DNA of 64,000 bases from Asaia bogorensis_B (GCF_900465315.1 NZ_UBIX01000013.1), one strand, 5' to 3'; numbered from the stretch's first letter, positions 8,555-17,559 are shown. Numbers and translations are program-made. Notes: a model not told the origin generated them from the letters alone.

Positions 8555-9259
8555 TTACTTATGGTGATGGCGTGCGTGATGAGCCGGTGCGTGCGAGGCT
8601 ATGGCCGTTTTAGCCTCGTGCGGTGTCATGACCGGGGTCACAGCGTCCATCGCCTGCGCATTGGTGTCGTCAGCCTCGGCTTCGGCCACTTCGATCGGCT
8701 CGTCTTCCTTAATCGGTTCTCCGGCCGGGATTGGAGCAATCTTCACATGGGCTGTACCGCTGCCCAGCATGCCGATCTCTGCGGCGGCTGCATGGGAGAG
8801 GTCGATGATACGGCTGTTGAAAGGCCCGCGATCATTCACTGTGACGATGACAGAGCGTCCCGTGTCCTCGTTCTGGACGAGAACCTTGGACCCCATGGGC
8901 AGGGTCGGATGGGCTGCGGTCAGGGCGTGACTGTCCAGTCGCTCGCCGCTGCTTGTGCGATGACCTGCAAGGCGTCGACCGTACCAGCTGGCGACACCAT
9001 GTTCCGACCAGGCGAGGACGTTATGGCTAGCGAGAGCGATGCGATGGGCCCGCTTGGCGAGGGCAAGCCGCACTGAGGAAGCCCAGGGCGCATGATCGGC
9101 GGGGGCTTCGACCAGATGGTCGGGCTGAGAGTTCGTCGCGGCATGTGCGCCGTGCTTTGGCGCGAGCACTGTGCAAAGCAGGGCGATGCCACCGATTCGA
9201 GCGCGGAGACGCTTCTTGCAGCGTTCCGTGGAACTGTATGCGCGTTTTCTGCTTTTCAT
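8555..9259 (-). CDS. RlpA-like protein with double-psi beta-barrel domain
   Basis: A 234-residue exported protein. After a basic N-terminus and hydrophobic segment (GGIALLCTVLAPKHGAHA, probable signal peptide) comes the RlpA/DPBB core: GVASWYGRRLAGHRTSSGE, LPMGSKVLVQN, then VTVNDRGPF and RIIDLSHAAA. RlpA proteins are septal lytic transglycosylases or peptidoglycan-binding proteins in other Gram-negatives. No SPOR domain is present; the C-terminus is instead acidic and then His-rich (HAPAHHARHHHK). ATG 9259 is chosen; an in-frame GTG lies at 9268, and neither has a convincing ribosome site. No lipobox is visible, so periplasmic rather than lipoprotein location is likely. Confidence 0.85.
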   Translation of the reverse strand: MKSRKRAYSSTERCKKRLRARIGGIALLCTVLAPKHGAHAATNSQPDHLVEAPADHAPWASSVRLALAKRAHRIALASHNVLAWSEHGVASWYGRRLAGHRTSSGERLDSHALTAAHPTLPMGSKVLVQNEDTGRSVIVTVNDRGPFNSRIIDLSHAAAAEIGMLGSGTAHVKIAPIPAGEPIKEDEPIEVAEAEADDTNAQAMDAVTPVMTPHEAKTAIASHAPAHHARHHHK

Positions 9260-9539
9260 AGATGTCACGACAGCGTGCAGCCTTTTGCCCAGTTACTCCG
9301 AACGAACGATTGCCCCGACAAGCCAGGGCGGCGAACGACGTGTGTATCACAGACTGGCCCGATCACGAAATCCTGAGGCGGGGCGAGGTTTACGCACCGC
9401 ATCATCACCGTGAAACAGGGAGCTGTCTGTCTCCTGTGTGGCAAGTGAGCCTATAAACAGGGCAGGAATGAGGCGTAATCCTGCGGCGCAGCGCAGGGAG
9501 GCTTTTACGCAAGTTGTGAAAGTGCTACGGGCTCCTCTC

Positions 9540-9995
9540 ATGATTCGCCCGATGATTGCCGTGCTTAACGGCCCCAACCTCAACATGCTCGGAATGCGGC
9601 AGCCGGAAATATACGGCCACGCGACCCTGGACGACCTCGAACAGGTCTGCATCCAGGCTGCCGAGCAGCTCGATGTTGCCATCGATTTTCGTCAGACGAA
9701 TATCGAGGGCGAACTGGTTTCCTGGATCCAGGAATGCCGGGGGAGGGCGCGTGGCATCGTGATCAATCCGGCGGCCTATGGCCACACCTCCATCGCTTTG
9801 CTCGATGCGTTGCTGGCCACCGGTCTGCCGACGGTGGAGGTTCATATCTCCAATATCCATCGCCGCGATGCCTTTCGCCATCATACCTATACCTCCCAGG
9901 CCGCTATTGGCGTAATCTGCGGGTTTGGTGTGCGTGGCTATGCCATGGCATTGCGTGCACTCTATGACATGATTGAAGACGAGGACGAACGATGA
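9540..9995 (+). CDS. aroQ: type II 3-dehydroquinate dehydratase
   Basis: Third enzyme of the shikimate pathway; removes water from 3-dehydroquinate. The 151-residue protein carries the type II signature LNGPNLNMLGMRQPEIYG with the catalytic Tyr, plus NPAAYGHTSIALLDAL and VEVHISNIHRRDAFRHHTY. ATG 9540 gives the usual family length; ATG 9552 is an alternative and the frame is open further upstream without homology. Its stop overlaps the accB start in ATGA, so it is translationally coupled to accB and accC, an arrangement common in alphaproteobacteria. Confidence 0.93.
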   Translation: MIRPMIAVLNGPNLNMLGMRQPEIYGHATLDDLEQVCIQAAEQLDVAIDFRQTNIEGELVSWIQECRGRARGIVINPAAYGHTSIALLDALLATGLPTVEVHISNIHRRDAFRHHTYTSQAAIGVICGFGVRGYAMALRALYDMIEDEDER

Positions 9996-10447
9996 GCCGT
10001 ATGCTCGTGGACGCGGATGCCATCCGGGCATTGGCTGATATTCTGACCGAAACCGGACTGACCGAAATCGAGGTCGCGGAAAAGGACAGCCGCATTCGTG
10101 TGGCACGCAATGCCGGTGGTCAGGTTGTGCACGCCGTGGGCGCTGCCCCTGTCGCGGCAGCGCCGGTTGCAGCGCCTGCTCCGGCTGCTGCGCCGGTCGA
10201 TGCAGCAAGCCACCCCGGCGCGGTCAACAGCCCGATGGTTGGCATTGCCTATCTGGCGCCCGATCCGTCGGCACCGCCTTTCGTGCAGGAAGGTCAGGCC
10301 GTGACAGCCGGTCAGACCCTGATGCTGATCGAGGCCATGAAGACTTTCAATCAGATCAAGGCCCCGCGTGGCGGCACATTGAAGCGTATCCTGGTTTCCA
10401 GCGGTGACCCGGTTGAATTCGGCGAAGCGCTCGCCATCATAGAATAA
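9992..10447 (+). CDS. accB: biotin carboxyl carrier protein of acetyl-CoA carboxylase
   Basis: A 151-residue carrier that holds biotin for acetyl-CoA carboxylase, the first step of fatty-acid synthesis. The biotinylated residue is Lys117 in LIEAMKTFN. Before the C-terminal biotinyl domain (about residues 79-151) lies an Ala/Pro linker (about 50-73), as is usual for AccB. It overlaps aroQ by four bases and is followed 26 bases later by accC. Confidence 0.95.
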   Translation: MSRMLVDADAIRALADILTETGLTEIEVAEKDSRIRVARNAGGQVVHAVGAAPVAAAPVAAPAPAAAPVDAASHPGAVNSPMVGIAYLAPDPSAPPFVQEGQAVTAGQTLMLIEAMKTFNQIKAPRGGTLKRILVSSGDPVEFGEALAIIE

Positions 10448-10473
10448 GCATTACTGACTGAGTCTGGGGCCTG

Positions 10474-11820
10474 ATGTTTTCCAAGATCCTGATCGCCAAT
10501 CGCGGCGAAATCGCGCTTCGCATCCTGCGCGCCTGCCGTGAACTGGGCATTGCAACGGTTGCCGTGCATTCCACGGCCGATGCCGATGCCATGCATGTCC
10601 GACTGGCGGATGAGGCGGTCTGCATCGGCCCGCCTTCGTCGCGCGAATCCTATCTGAACGTAGCGGCCATCCTCTCCGCAGCGACCATCACCGGGGCAGA
10701 AGCCATTCATCCGGGTTATGGTTTCCTGTCCGAGAATGCCGATTTTGCCGAGACGGTCGAGGAGCACGGCTTCGTGTTCATCGGCCCGACCGCCCATCAT
10801 ATCCGTACGATGGGTGACAAGATTATGGCCAAGACCACCATGCGTGAGCTTGGTGTGCCGCTTGTGCCGGGCTCTGATGGTGCCTTGCGCGATCTGGCAG
10901 CAGCGCGTGAAGTTGCCGCAAAGGTCGGCTATCCTGTGTTGATCAAGGCCGCCGCCGGTGGCGGTGGTCGCGGCATGAAGGTGGCGCAGACCGAGGATGA
11001 GATCGAGGAAGCCTGGTCGGTTGCTCGTACCGAGGCACGCGCAGCGTTTGGTAATGACGAGGTCTATCTCGAGAAATATCTCGACAAGCCGCGTCATATC
11101 GAGCTGCAGATCATGGCCGACACGCATGGCAATGTCGTGCATTTCGGCGAGCGTGACTGCTCGCTGCAGCGTCGCCACCAGAAGCTGCTGGAAGAGGCTG
11201 GCTCACCCGTTCTGACCGCCGAAGAGCGTGACGCGATTGGCGCCACCGCAACGTCAGCGTTGAAGAAGATGGGCTATCGCAATGCCGGTACGCTTGAATT
11301 CCTGTATCAGGACGGCCAGTTCTGCTTCATCGAGATGAACACGCGCCTTCAGGTCGAGCATCCGGTGACCGAGATGGTGTGCGATGTCGATCTGGTGCGT
11401 GAGCAGATCCGTGTCGCGGCTGGTGAAGCTCTTGGATATGAGCAGTCGGACATCACGTTCAGCGGTCATGCCATCGAGTGCCGTATCAATGCTGAAGACC
11501 CCGAGACGTTCATGCCCAACCCGGGCACGATCAAGGTGTTCCATGCACCAGGCGGGCTGGGTGTGCGCATCGATAGTGCCATCTATGCGGGTTATCGCGT
11601 GCCCCCTTACTACGACAGCATGATTGCCAAGCTGATTGTCCATGCGCCGACCCGTGCGGAAGCCATTGCCCGCATGATGCGTGCGCTGGATGAATGTGTG
11701 GTCGATGGCGTGAAAACGGTCATTCCGCTGCATCGCAAGATCCTGGCGGACCCGCAGTTCCAGAAGGGTGACTACACGATTCACTGGCTGGAAAAATTCG
11801 TCGAATCACTCAAGAAGTAA
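10474..11820 (+). CDS. accC: biotin carboxylase subunit of acetyl-CoA carboxylase
   Basis: A 448-residue ATP-dependent enzyme that carboxylates the biotin on AccB. It shows the whole family pattern: MFSKILIANRGEIALRILRA, IHPGYGFLSENA, the glycine-rich ATP lid AAAGGGGRGMK, FGERDCSLQRRHQKLLEE and EMNTRLQVEHPVTE. Length equals that of free-standing AccC. It shares an operon with aroQ and accB. The carboxyltransferase genes accA and accD are not in this window. Confidence 0.97.
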   Translation: MFSKILIANRGEIALRILRACRELGIATVAVHSTADADAMHVRLADEAVCIGPPSSRESYLNVAAILSAATITGAEAIHPGYGFLSENADFAETVEEHGFVFIGPTAHHIRTMGDKIMAKTTMRELGVPLVPGSDGALRDLAAAREVAAKVGYPVLIKAAAGGGGRGMKVAQTEDEIEEAWSVARTEARAAFGNDEVYLEKYLDKPRHIELQIMADTHGNVVHFGERDCSLQRRHQKLLEEAGSPVLTAEERDAIGATATSALKKMGYRNAGTLEFLYQDGQFCFIEMNTRLQVEHPVTEMVCDVDLVREQIRVAAGEALGYEQSDITFSGHAIECRINAEDPETFMPNPGTIKVFHAPGGLGVRIDSAIYAGYRVPPYYDSMIAKLIVHAPTRAEAIARMMRALDECVVDGVKTVIPLHRKILADPQFQKGDYTIHWLEKFVESLKK

Positions 11821-11841
11821 GAAGCGCAAGGAAAAGCCCCG

Positions 11842-12411
11842 ATGTCGGTATGTGTTGAAACCTTCGTTCTCACCTGCCGCTCGGGCAGCGTTCCTCAGGT
11901 TGTCGCCGCGCTTGAGGCTCCACTTGTGGGGCGTGCCGGTTTCCTTGGATGCTGGACAACCGAACTGGGCATCCTGAATCAGGTTGTCGTCATGTTCGAG
12001 AAGCTGCCGGACGACATCGTGTGGCCCGGTTCTGATCACGGCGTGCAGGGCATTGTGCAGCAGGAATGGACGCTCCACGCTGGAACGTCCCCGCAGCCCG
12101 GCCTCCATGGCGGTGCCTATGAATGGCGTCTCTACGATATTCTGGATGGGTGCGAGGCACAGGTCGTCGGTCTGATGGAGGCCTCGACCCCCGCGCGGGC
12201 CGAGATCTCCCCCGCCTACGCCGTTATGACCGCCTCCCAGGGCGCATCACGCCTCCTTCACATCTGGCCTTATGCCGATCTCGCGGACCGTGCTGCCAAG
12301 CGGAAGCTGGCGGTGGAAAGTGGTGCGTGGCCGCCCAAAAATATCCTTCCCCTACTGGGTACCATGCAGAGCAGTATCCTGACGCCGGTGGCTTTCTCAC
12401 CCAGCCGTTAA
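11842..12411 (+). CDS. NIPSNAP family protein
   Basis: A 189-residue soluble protein of the NIPSNAP (dimeric alpha/beta barrel) family, whose bacterial members have no settled function. Recognisable segments are GFLGCWTTELGILNQVVVMF, YEWRLYDI and the C-terminal LLHIWPYADLADRAAKR with AWPPK. The two halves resemble one another, as is usual for the family. It starts 21 bases after accC and is probably the last gene of the aroQ-accB-accC operon; that location does not reveal its role. Confidence 0.75.
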   Translation: MSVCVETFVLTCRSGSVPQVVAALEAPLVGRAGFLGCWTTELGILNQVVVMFEKLPDDIVWPGSDHGVQGIVQQEWTLHAGTSPQPGLHGGAYEWRLYDILDGCEAQVVGLMEASTPARAEISPAYAVMTASQGASRLLHIWPYADLADRAAKRKLAVESGAWPPKNILPLLGTMQSSILTPVAFSPSR

Positions 12412-12761
12412 AGGTAACGCCGTCGGGGCTTCACGCCCTGCGCGGCAGATGACCGAAGCTCGGGAAGGGATGTCGTTCCATCCCGGGCAGGGACCAACGG
12501 TGACGGGTCCGTTCGGCTGAATGGCCAGATTGTTGCGCCAGCAAGCCCCTCGATTCGAAGCACATTCGTCAAGGGCGCAGACCGGGCTTGGTCAAATGCG
12601 CCCATTCCTTCGATCCGGCTTGTTCGGTCTCCACGAGCACCGGGGGCGATATCGCTCTGCGGAGACCTATCGCCCGACCGCCGGGATCAGGCCGCCTGCA
12701 TGACCAGCGTCAGCAGGCCGGTATCCTGTCTCCCGACCGAAAGAGGGAGGCAGGGATCATG
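12412..12761 (+). other. 350-base gap between convergent genes, with competing hairpins
   Basis: No convincing gene is seen. The stretch lies between two convergent genes. GGGATG/CATCCC can form a small hairpin near 12464-12481. At 12626-12675 two perfect helices compete because their arms interleave: GGTCTCC (12626-12632) with GGAGACC (12661-12667), and GGGCGATA (12644-12651) with TATCGCCC (12668-12675). No T-run follows, so this is not a standard terminator. Confidence 0.35.
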
Positions 12762-15700
12762 TCAGTGAGGCAAAGCCTCTGCGGCGCCCGAGAAGCCTTC
12801 AGCCGCCATCGGGGTGATGGGCTGCTTTTGCAGCAGCCCGTTCAGGGTTTCCAATGCCTTGTCGAGTTGCTGGTCCTGACCGTTGAACGTCGCGACCGGC
12901 ATGTTCTCGACGGCAATGTCGGGCTCCACGCCGTGGTTTTCGACAAGCCAATGGCCCTTCATGTCGAAATAGGGATGCTGTGCCGTCCGGGGCAGGCCGT
13001 TATCGGCCAGACGATCGGAGTCTGAAAGCCACACGCCTGCTCCGGCTGTGCGCATGCCGATCAATGGCCCGATGCCGAGCGCCTTCACACCTTGTGAGAA
13101 GGTCTCGCCATCCGAGTAGGTGAATTCATCGCACAGAACAACGATATGCCCCCTGAAGGCCTGTTGCATGTTGCCTTGCGATGCCTTGCCGTGGTCGGAC
13201 CAGAACATCCAGACCTTGCGCAACAGCTGCGAAAGCACCCAGGAATCGATATTGCCACCCAGATTGCGACGAACATCGATAATCAGCCCGTCCTTATCGG
13301 TCTGGGCATAGAAATCGCGCGTGAACGCTGCAATATCATCCGGGCCCATGGCGCGCAGGTGCAGGTAGCCTATCCGTCCGTGGCTGTCCTTTTCGACACG
13401 CGCGGCGCGCTCGCTTTCCCAGGCACGCAGACGCAGACTGGCCTCCTGCTTGGCGGACACGGGCGTGACGATGGTCTGGAACTGCCTGTCCTTGCGTTTG
13501 AGCGTCAGCAGCACCTGCTTGCCCGCCTGATTGGCAAGCAGCGAAGAGAGGTCCGGCAGGTCAGCCAGGCTTTGACCGTTGAGGGAGACAATCAGATCAC
13601 CCGGTTGCGCATCGACATCCGGTGCAGCCAGTGGCGCGCGATCCTGCGGGAGATCCGGGTTGCCTGTGTAGATGCGATCGATCAGAAAGCCGCCTGGCTG
13701 GCGTGTCAGATGGGCACCAAGGCCGGCAATCAGGGTTTCGTTGTCGCGGGTTGTGGTTTCGGCAGGGCGAAGCTGCGAGTGAAGGGCATTGAGTTCACCC
13801 ATCATCTGGCCGAGCAGATCGTCCAGATCCGAGCGGTCGCCTATGCGGGCCAGAAGCGGCCGGTAGCGTTCGCGAACACTGTTCCAGTCCACGCCATGCA
13901 GTGCAGGGTCATAAAAATGGTCTCGATGCAGACGCCACGCATCGGTGAACATGTCCTGCCATTCCGCACCGGGGTCGATGCGCAGTCGCAGGCCATCGAG
14001 ACTGACCTGTGACTCCGGCCCTCCAGCATCACCCAGCGTCGCGCCTGCCGGGACAAGCTGGATCTTGGGTCGCTGCTTTTCCTTGCCGGAGACCAGCATG
14101 AGTGTCTTGCCATCCGGTGTCAGGCTGAAATCCCTGAGATCTGCTGCAAAGACCTTGGGCTTGATCTCGTCACGGGTCACCTTGACGGAATACAGCGTCA
14201 TCCCATCGCTCTTGGCTGCCAGGTCGTCCGGCTTTTTTGCCAGCAGGTAGAGATAGTCAGGCGCGATCTCGATCTGGCTGTAATCCGCCGCCGGGACGGG
14301 CAGTTGATACAGGCGTGCGGCCAGACCGTCGGGGTCGAAAACCGGGGTCTTGGCGTTCGAGGGCGCGGCTGGCTTCTCGGGGGGCTTGGCCGGAGCTGCC
14401 GGTTCGAGCTCATTGTGCGGTGCAAAGGGGAAACGCGCGCTCTTGTGCAGGGCCAGCGCGAAAATTCCCGTACGAGGCCCGAACACGGGTGCAGGGTTGC
14501 GGTCCCCCCAGGGGCTGCCATTGCTCAGCTTGAAGAGCCTGTCGGACAGGAACCACAGGAAGTGACCATCCGGGCTGAAGCGCGGCGCATAGGAATCGTA
14601 GTCCGGCGTCGTGGCCCAGAGCGTGGCCCCTGTTTCAAGAGGATAAAGTGCGATCTGGCGCCGGACATTATCCCCCCGCGCCCGTGTAAAGGCCAGCGCC
14701 CGGCTATCATGAGACCAGACCACCGATTCATAATCGCTCTGCCCGTCGAGACGAGCATCGTCGATGAGTTTGTCGGTGCGTGTCGCAACGTCCAGAACAT
14801 ACAGATGCCCGGCAAGATCGGTATGAGCGATATGGGTGCCATCGGGTGACACCCAGAGCCCGGTAGGCTCGCTCTTGCTGGCATGGGTCAGGGCCGTGCC
14901 TTCGGCGCCTCCCGTGGCCGGAAAAGCCCAGAGCTCGGATTCCCCGCCCTTATCGCTGAATGCATAAAGCGTCTTGCCGTCAGGTGAGAGGCTGGCATGA
15001 CGCAACCGTGTGCTCGCTGCGGTTGCCAGCGTGATGCGTCTTTGCGGCCCCGCGCTGGCGAGCGCCACGTGGCCACGCAGGGTCAGGGCGACCTGCTTGC
15101 CGTTGGGCGCGAGATCGATATCGGTCAGATAGGGGAAAGGATTATCCAGCCACTGAGGGCGTCGCGCAGCATTGTCACTGACAACATCAACGGGAATGAG
15201 CGTCTCGTTGCCGGTATCGAGGTCGAAGTGATAGAGATCGGCCCCACGCTGATAAACCACATCGTGGCCGCTCAGGCTGGCCTGTCTGATGCCAAAATCA
15301 TCATGTTGCGTGAGCGGATGGCCATCCGTGCCATCCAGCGCATAGCTCCAGAGATTGTCGCGGCCGCTCTGGTCGCTGATGACGATCAGCCGGTCTTTCC
15401 AGAGCATCGGGCGGCGCAGATTGACGTTTTGCGGCCCCAGACGTTCGGCTTCACCGCCGCCTTTGAGTTGATAGCGCCAGAGTTGCGCCAAAGCCCCGCC
15501 GCGATACAGCCTGAGGTGGTCATGGGAGACAGCCGTGCCGAAACGGACGAAATAGAGCCATTGTCCGTCAGCGCTCAGGGCAGCGTCATTGGCATCGGCT
15601 AGAGGGTAGGTGCGCTTCGTGCCGCTTACGGGAAGGATCGCGCTTACCACGCGGCTCAGTCCCGGGCCCGTCGCGGGAGCAGAACTGTAAAGAATACCCG

Positions 15701-16067
15701 CCTTTCTGTCCCAGCCAATGGGCATGACATTCTGGTTCTCGAAGGTGACGCGCCTGGCCGTCCCCCCTTCGATCGGCATGACATAGATTTCCTGCGGGCC
15801 GTCATAATTGGCCAGAAAGGCGACCTGCTTGCTATCCGGTGAGAGAATGGGATGCGGATCCGTGCCGATTGGTGCGGTCAGGCGCGTTGCGTTGCCGCCC
15901 TGCAAGGGGGCGCTCCACACCGATTGCTCGTCATCAAAGACAAGGGTCGTGCCTGACAGGGCGGGATCACGCAGATAGCCGGGCGCAGCCTGAGCCGGAG
16001 GCGAGGCAAGGCCAAGCAGGGTCAGGCTGGCAATAGCGGTACTGGCGAGCAGGGAGGAGAGACGCAT
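12762..16067 (-). CDS. secreted tricorn-type S41 protease homologue
   Basis: A 1101-residue protein with a signal peptide (MRLSSLLASTAIASLTLLG then AQA). Residues about 25-560 are WD40/TolB-like beta-propeller repeats (many LSPDGK/WLYF units). A C1-like helical domain, a PDZ domain (about 780-880, with PGDLIVSLNGQSL) and the C-terminal S41 protease follow. Tricorn catalytic positions are matched by His763 (GELNALH), Ser985 (TYSDGE) and the Glu in VENHGVEPD. Archaeal tricorn degrades peptides in the cytoplasm; bacterial secreted homologues are often annotated as S41 peptidases. ATG 16067 is chosen for the AGAAGG upstream and the signal peptide; a TTG at 16085 is in frame. A linker rich in Pro/Ala lies near residue 560. 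Confidence 0.88.
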   Translation of the reverse strand: MRLSSLLASTAIASLTLLGLASPPAQAAPGYLRDPALSGTTLVFDDEQSVWSAPLQGGNATRLTAPIGTDPHPILSPDSKQVAFLANYDGPQEIYVMPIEGGTARRVTFENQNVMPIGWDRKAGILYSSAPATGPGLSRVVSAILPVSGTKRTYPLADANDAALSADGQWLYFVRFGTAVSHDHLRLYRGGALAQLWRYQLKGGGEAERLGPQNVNLRRPMLWKDRLIVISDQSGRDNLWSYALDGTDGHPLTQHDDFGIRQASLSGHDVVYQRGADLYHFDLDTGNETLIPVDVVSDNAARRPQWLDNPFPYLTDIDLAPNGKQVALTLRGHVALASAGPQRRITLATAASTRLRHASLSPDGKTLYAFSDKGGESELWAFPATGGAEGTALTHASKSEPTGLWVSPDGTHIAHTDLAGHLYVLDVATRTDKLIDDARLDGQSDYESVVWSHDSRALAFTRARGDNVRRQIALYPLETGATLWATTPDYDSYAPRFSPDGHFLWFLSDRLFKLSNGSPWGDRNPAPVFGPRTGIFALALHKSARFPFAPHNELEPAAPAKPPEKPAAPSNAKTPVFDPDGLAARLYQLPVPAADYSQIEIAPDYLYLLAKKPDDLAAKSDGMTLYSVKVTRDEIKPKVFAADLRDFSLTPDGKTLMLVSGKEKQRPKIQLVPAGATLGDAGGPESQVSLDGLRLRIDPGAEWQDMFTDAWRLHRDHFYDPALHGVDWNSVRERYRPLLARIGDRSDLDDLLGQMMGELNALHSQLRPAETTTRDNETLIAGLGAHLTRQPGGFLIDRIYTGNPDLPQDRAPLAAPDVDAQPGDLIVSLNGQSLADLPDLSSLLANQAGKQVLLTLKRKDRQFQTIVTPVSAKQEASLRLRAWESERAARVEKDSHGRIGYLHLRAMGPDDIAAFTRDFYAQTDKDGLIIDVRRNLGGNIDSWVLSQLLRKVWMFWSDHGKASQGNMQQAFRGHIVVLCDEFTYSDGETFSQGVKALGIGPLIGMRTAGAGVWLSDSDRLADNGLPRTAQHPYFDMKGHWLVENHGVEPDIAVENMPVATFNGQDQQLDKALETLNGLLQKQPITPMAAEGFSGAAEALPH

Positions 16068-16239
16068 GAACACCTTCTGGAGCAACGAAATTCTGTGATG
16101 CGGGAGAGCGGCGCGGAAGCCTCACCTCGACGGGGTTGCAAATAGAAACTGTGAAGTGTCCCCAAACGCAAGCCTCATGGCTTGTATTGGGGTGCTGAGA
16201 CGGGACGGTACGGCGCAGGAAATGGCATCGGGAGGGGCC

Positions 16240-16818
16240 TTAGCTGGTAGCAGCGCGTAATCCGCTTCCCGCAGCCAGGGGGCACAGAGGCAGTGCCAGC
16301 GCCAGAAAGGCGCCGAGTATGCTCAGCTCCACCCTGTTGCTTTGACCATTGGCCGTTGCATCGGCTGCTGCTGCGCCAAAGATCAGCACAGGTGAGGCGA
16401 GGGGCAGGGTCAGAAGCGGCAGCAGGATGCTGCCACGTCGCGCGCCCAGCACGAGCCCCGCCGCCATTCCCCCCAGAAGCGAAAGCAGCGCCGTGCCCGG
16501 CACGAGCCCGGCCAGTAGTGGCAGGATATCGCCCGGCGTGCCCCCCAGCATGAGTGTAAGAGGGCCGGCCGCAACGAGCAGGGGCACGCCGGTTGTCAGC
16601 CAGTGCGCGATGATCTTGGCAAGCGCCACCAGTGAAGGGGGCAGGCCCAGAAGCAGGAGGTGATCGAGGCCGCCATCATCAAGTTCGGCACCAAAAAGCC
16701 GGTCGAGCGGCAACAGGCTGGCCAGCAGCGCGCAGACCCAGATAATGCCTGGGGCCATGCGGTGAAGCAGAACCGGCGATGGTCCAAGCGCCAGCGGAAA
16801 GAGGCTGGCACAGAGCAC
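16240..16818 (-). CDS. ccmB: heme exporter subunit CcmB, N-terminally truncated
   Basis: CcmB is the membrane subunit of the CcmAB ABC complex of cytochrome c maturation, which drives release of heme-loaded CcmE. The 192 residues from GTG 16818 match CcmB well (SLFPLALGPSPVLLHRMAPGIIWV, LASLLPLDRLF, AHWLTTGVPLL) and hold five further hydrophobic segments. The family is about 220 residues; some 20-30 N-terminal residues including part of helix 1 are missing. Homology continues a few codons upstream (LPLLFFVLCASLF) but meets an in-frame TGA at about 16848 with no ATG. The ccmA frame runs straight through this point. A deletion at the junction is the simplest explanation, so function is doubtful. 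Confidence 0.75.
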   Translation of the reverse strand: MLCASLFPLALGPSPVLLHRMAPGIIWVCALLASLLPLDRLFGAELDDGGLDHLLLLGLPPSLVALAKIIAHWLTTGVPLLVAAGPLTLMLGGTPGDILPLLAGLVPGTALLSLLGGMAAGLVLGARRGSILLPLLTLPLASPVLIFGAAAADATANGQSNRVELSILGAFLALALPLCPLAAGSGLRAATS

Positions 16819-17488
16819 GAAGAAAAGAAGTGGGAGTGAGAGCGAGGGTCATGGCATCGGTCAGGGGCAGGGGAACATGGGTTGTAGCGATAATCATCCC
16901 ACCCTGGGCACGATGCCGGGCCATCACATGCCCGAGTGTTTCGATGGCGTGCGCATCCAGCCCGAGGCTCGGTTCATCCAGCAACCAGAGGGGCGCGTGG
17001 CGCAGAAGGAGGCGGGCGAAAGCGCCGCGTCTTTTCTGGCCTGCCGAAAGAAGGCGCGTCGGCAGATCAGCCAGCGTTATCAGGCCAAGGAGGTCGAGAG
17101 CCTGATTTAGCGCTGCACCCTCGTCCCCTTTTGGTGTTCGTGTCCCGAACAACCCGGCCTCAAGGCTCAGGTTCTGACGCAGGGTAAGAGCAGGCTTGAG
17201 CGCATCCTGATGGCCAAGATACGCGATATCCAGAGCCTGTGTCGGATCGGGCCTGTCGGCTGACCTTGCCTCGCCATTCCAGGTGACCTGACCACCCTGT
17301 GCGGGGCAGAGCCCGGCCAGAAAACGGAGCAGGGTCGATTTGCCCGCACCATTCGGACCCGTGAGCAGGATGGCATCGCCGGGCGCGAGTGATAGGCTGA
17401 GTCCATCCAGCACCAGACGATCACCGCGTATCACGGTTACGTCATGCAAACTGAGCCAGGGCGCTGGAGGCGAGGGAAAACCTGACAT
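16679..17488 (-). CDS. ccmA: cytochrome c biogenesis ATPase CcmA, with read-through C-terminus
   Basis: ATP-binding subunit of the CcmAB complex. It has Walker A GPNGAGKST, signature LSAGQKRRGAFARLLL, Walker B LWLLDEPSLGLD and the switch histidine in ATTH. Normal CcmA ends about 20 residues after that histidine, near residue 210-215 here. Instead the frame continues about 55 residues more, entirely inside ccmB in another frame, with no resemblance to the family. The normal stop therefore seems lost together with the start of ccmB. The ATPase core is intact. Other ccm genes are not in this window. Confidence 0.85.
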   Translation of the reverse strand: MSGFPSPPAPWLSLHDVTVIRGDRLVLDGLSLSLAPGDAILLTGPNGAGKSTLLRFLAGLCPAQGGQVTWNGEARSADRPDPTQALDIAYLGHQDALKPALTLRQNLSLEAGLFGTRTPKGDEGAALNQALDLLGLITLADLPTRLLSAGQKRRGAFARLLLRHAPLWLLDEPSLGLDAHAIETLGHVMARHRAQGGMIIATTHVPLPLTDAMTLALTPTSFLRALCQPLSAGAWTIAGSASPHGPRHYLGLRAAGQPVAARPAFWCRT

Positions 17489-17519
17489 TGTGCGGAAATA
17501 ACATCTTCCTGAGAGAGTT

Positions 17520-17559
17520 TTATTCGACTCTGTGCGAATAAGGGTCGAGACTGTATAGA
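17520..17559 (+). promoter_or_regulatory. candidate acnA promoter with a palindromic operator
   Basis: TATAGA at 17554-17559 is a plausible -10 element 45 bases before the acnA start. Upstream lies a perfect inverted repeat TTATTCG-N8-CGAATAA (17520-17541) covering the position where a -35 element would fall (about 17531-17536). Such placement suggests a repressor site. The regulator is not identifiable from sequence. Confidence 0.4.

Noticed and set aside
12644..12675. H-type pseudoknot in the 12.6 kb gap
   Set aside because: There is no spacer between the two 3' arms, which makes simultaneous pairing sterically unlikely; alternative pairing is the better reading.
16679..16822. C-terminal extension of CcmA as a real extra domain
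   Set aside because: It is the ccmB sequence read in the wrong frame; no similarity to any CcmA end.
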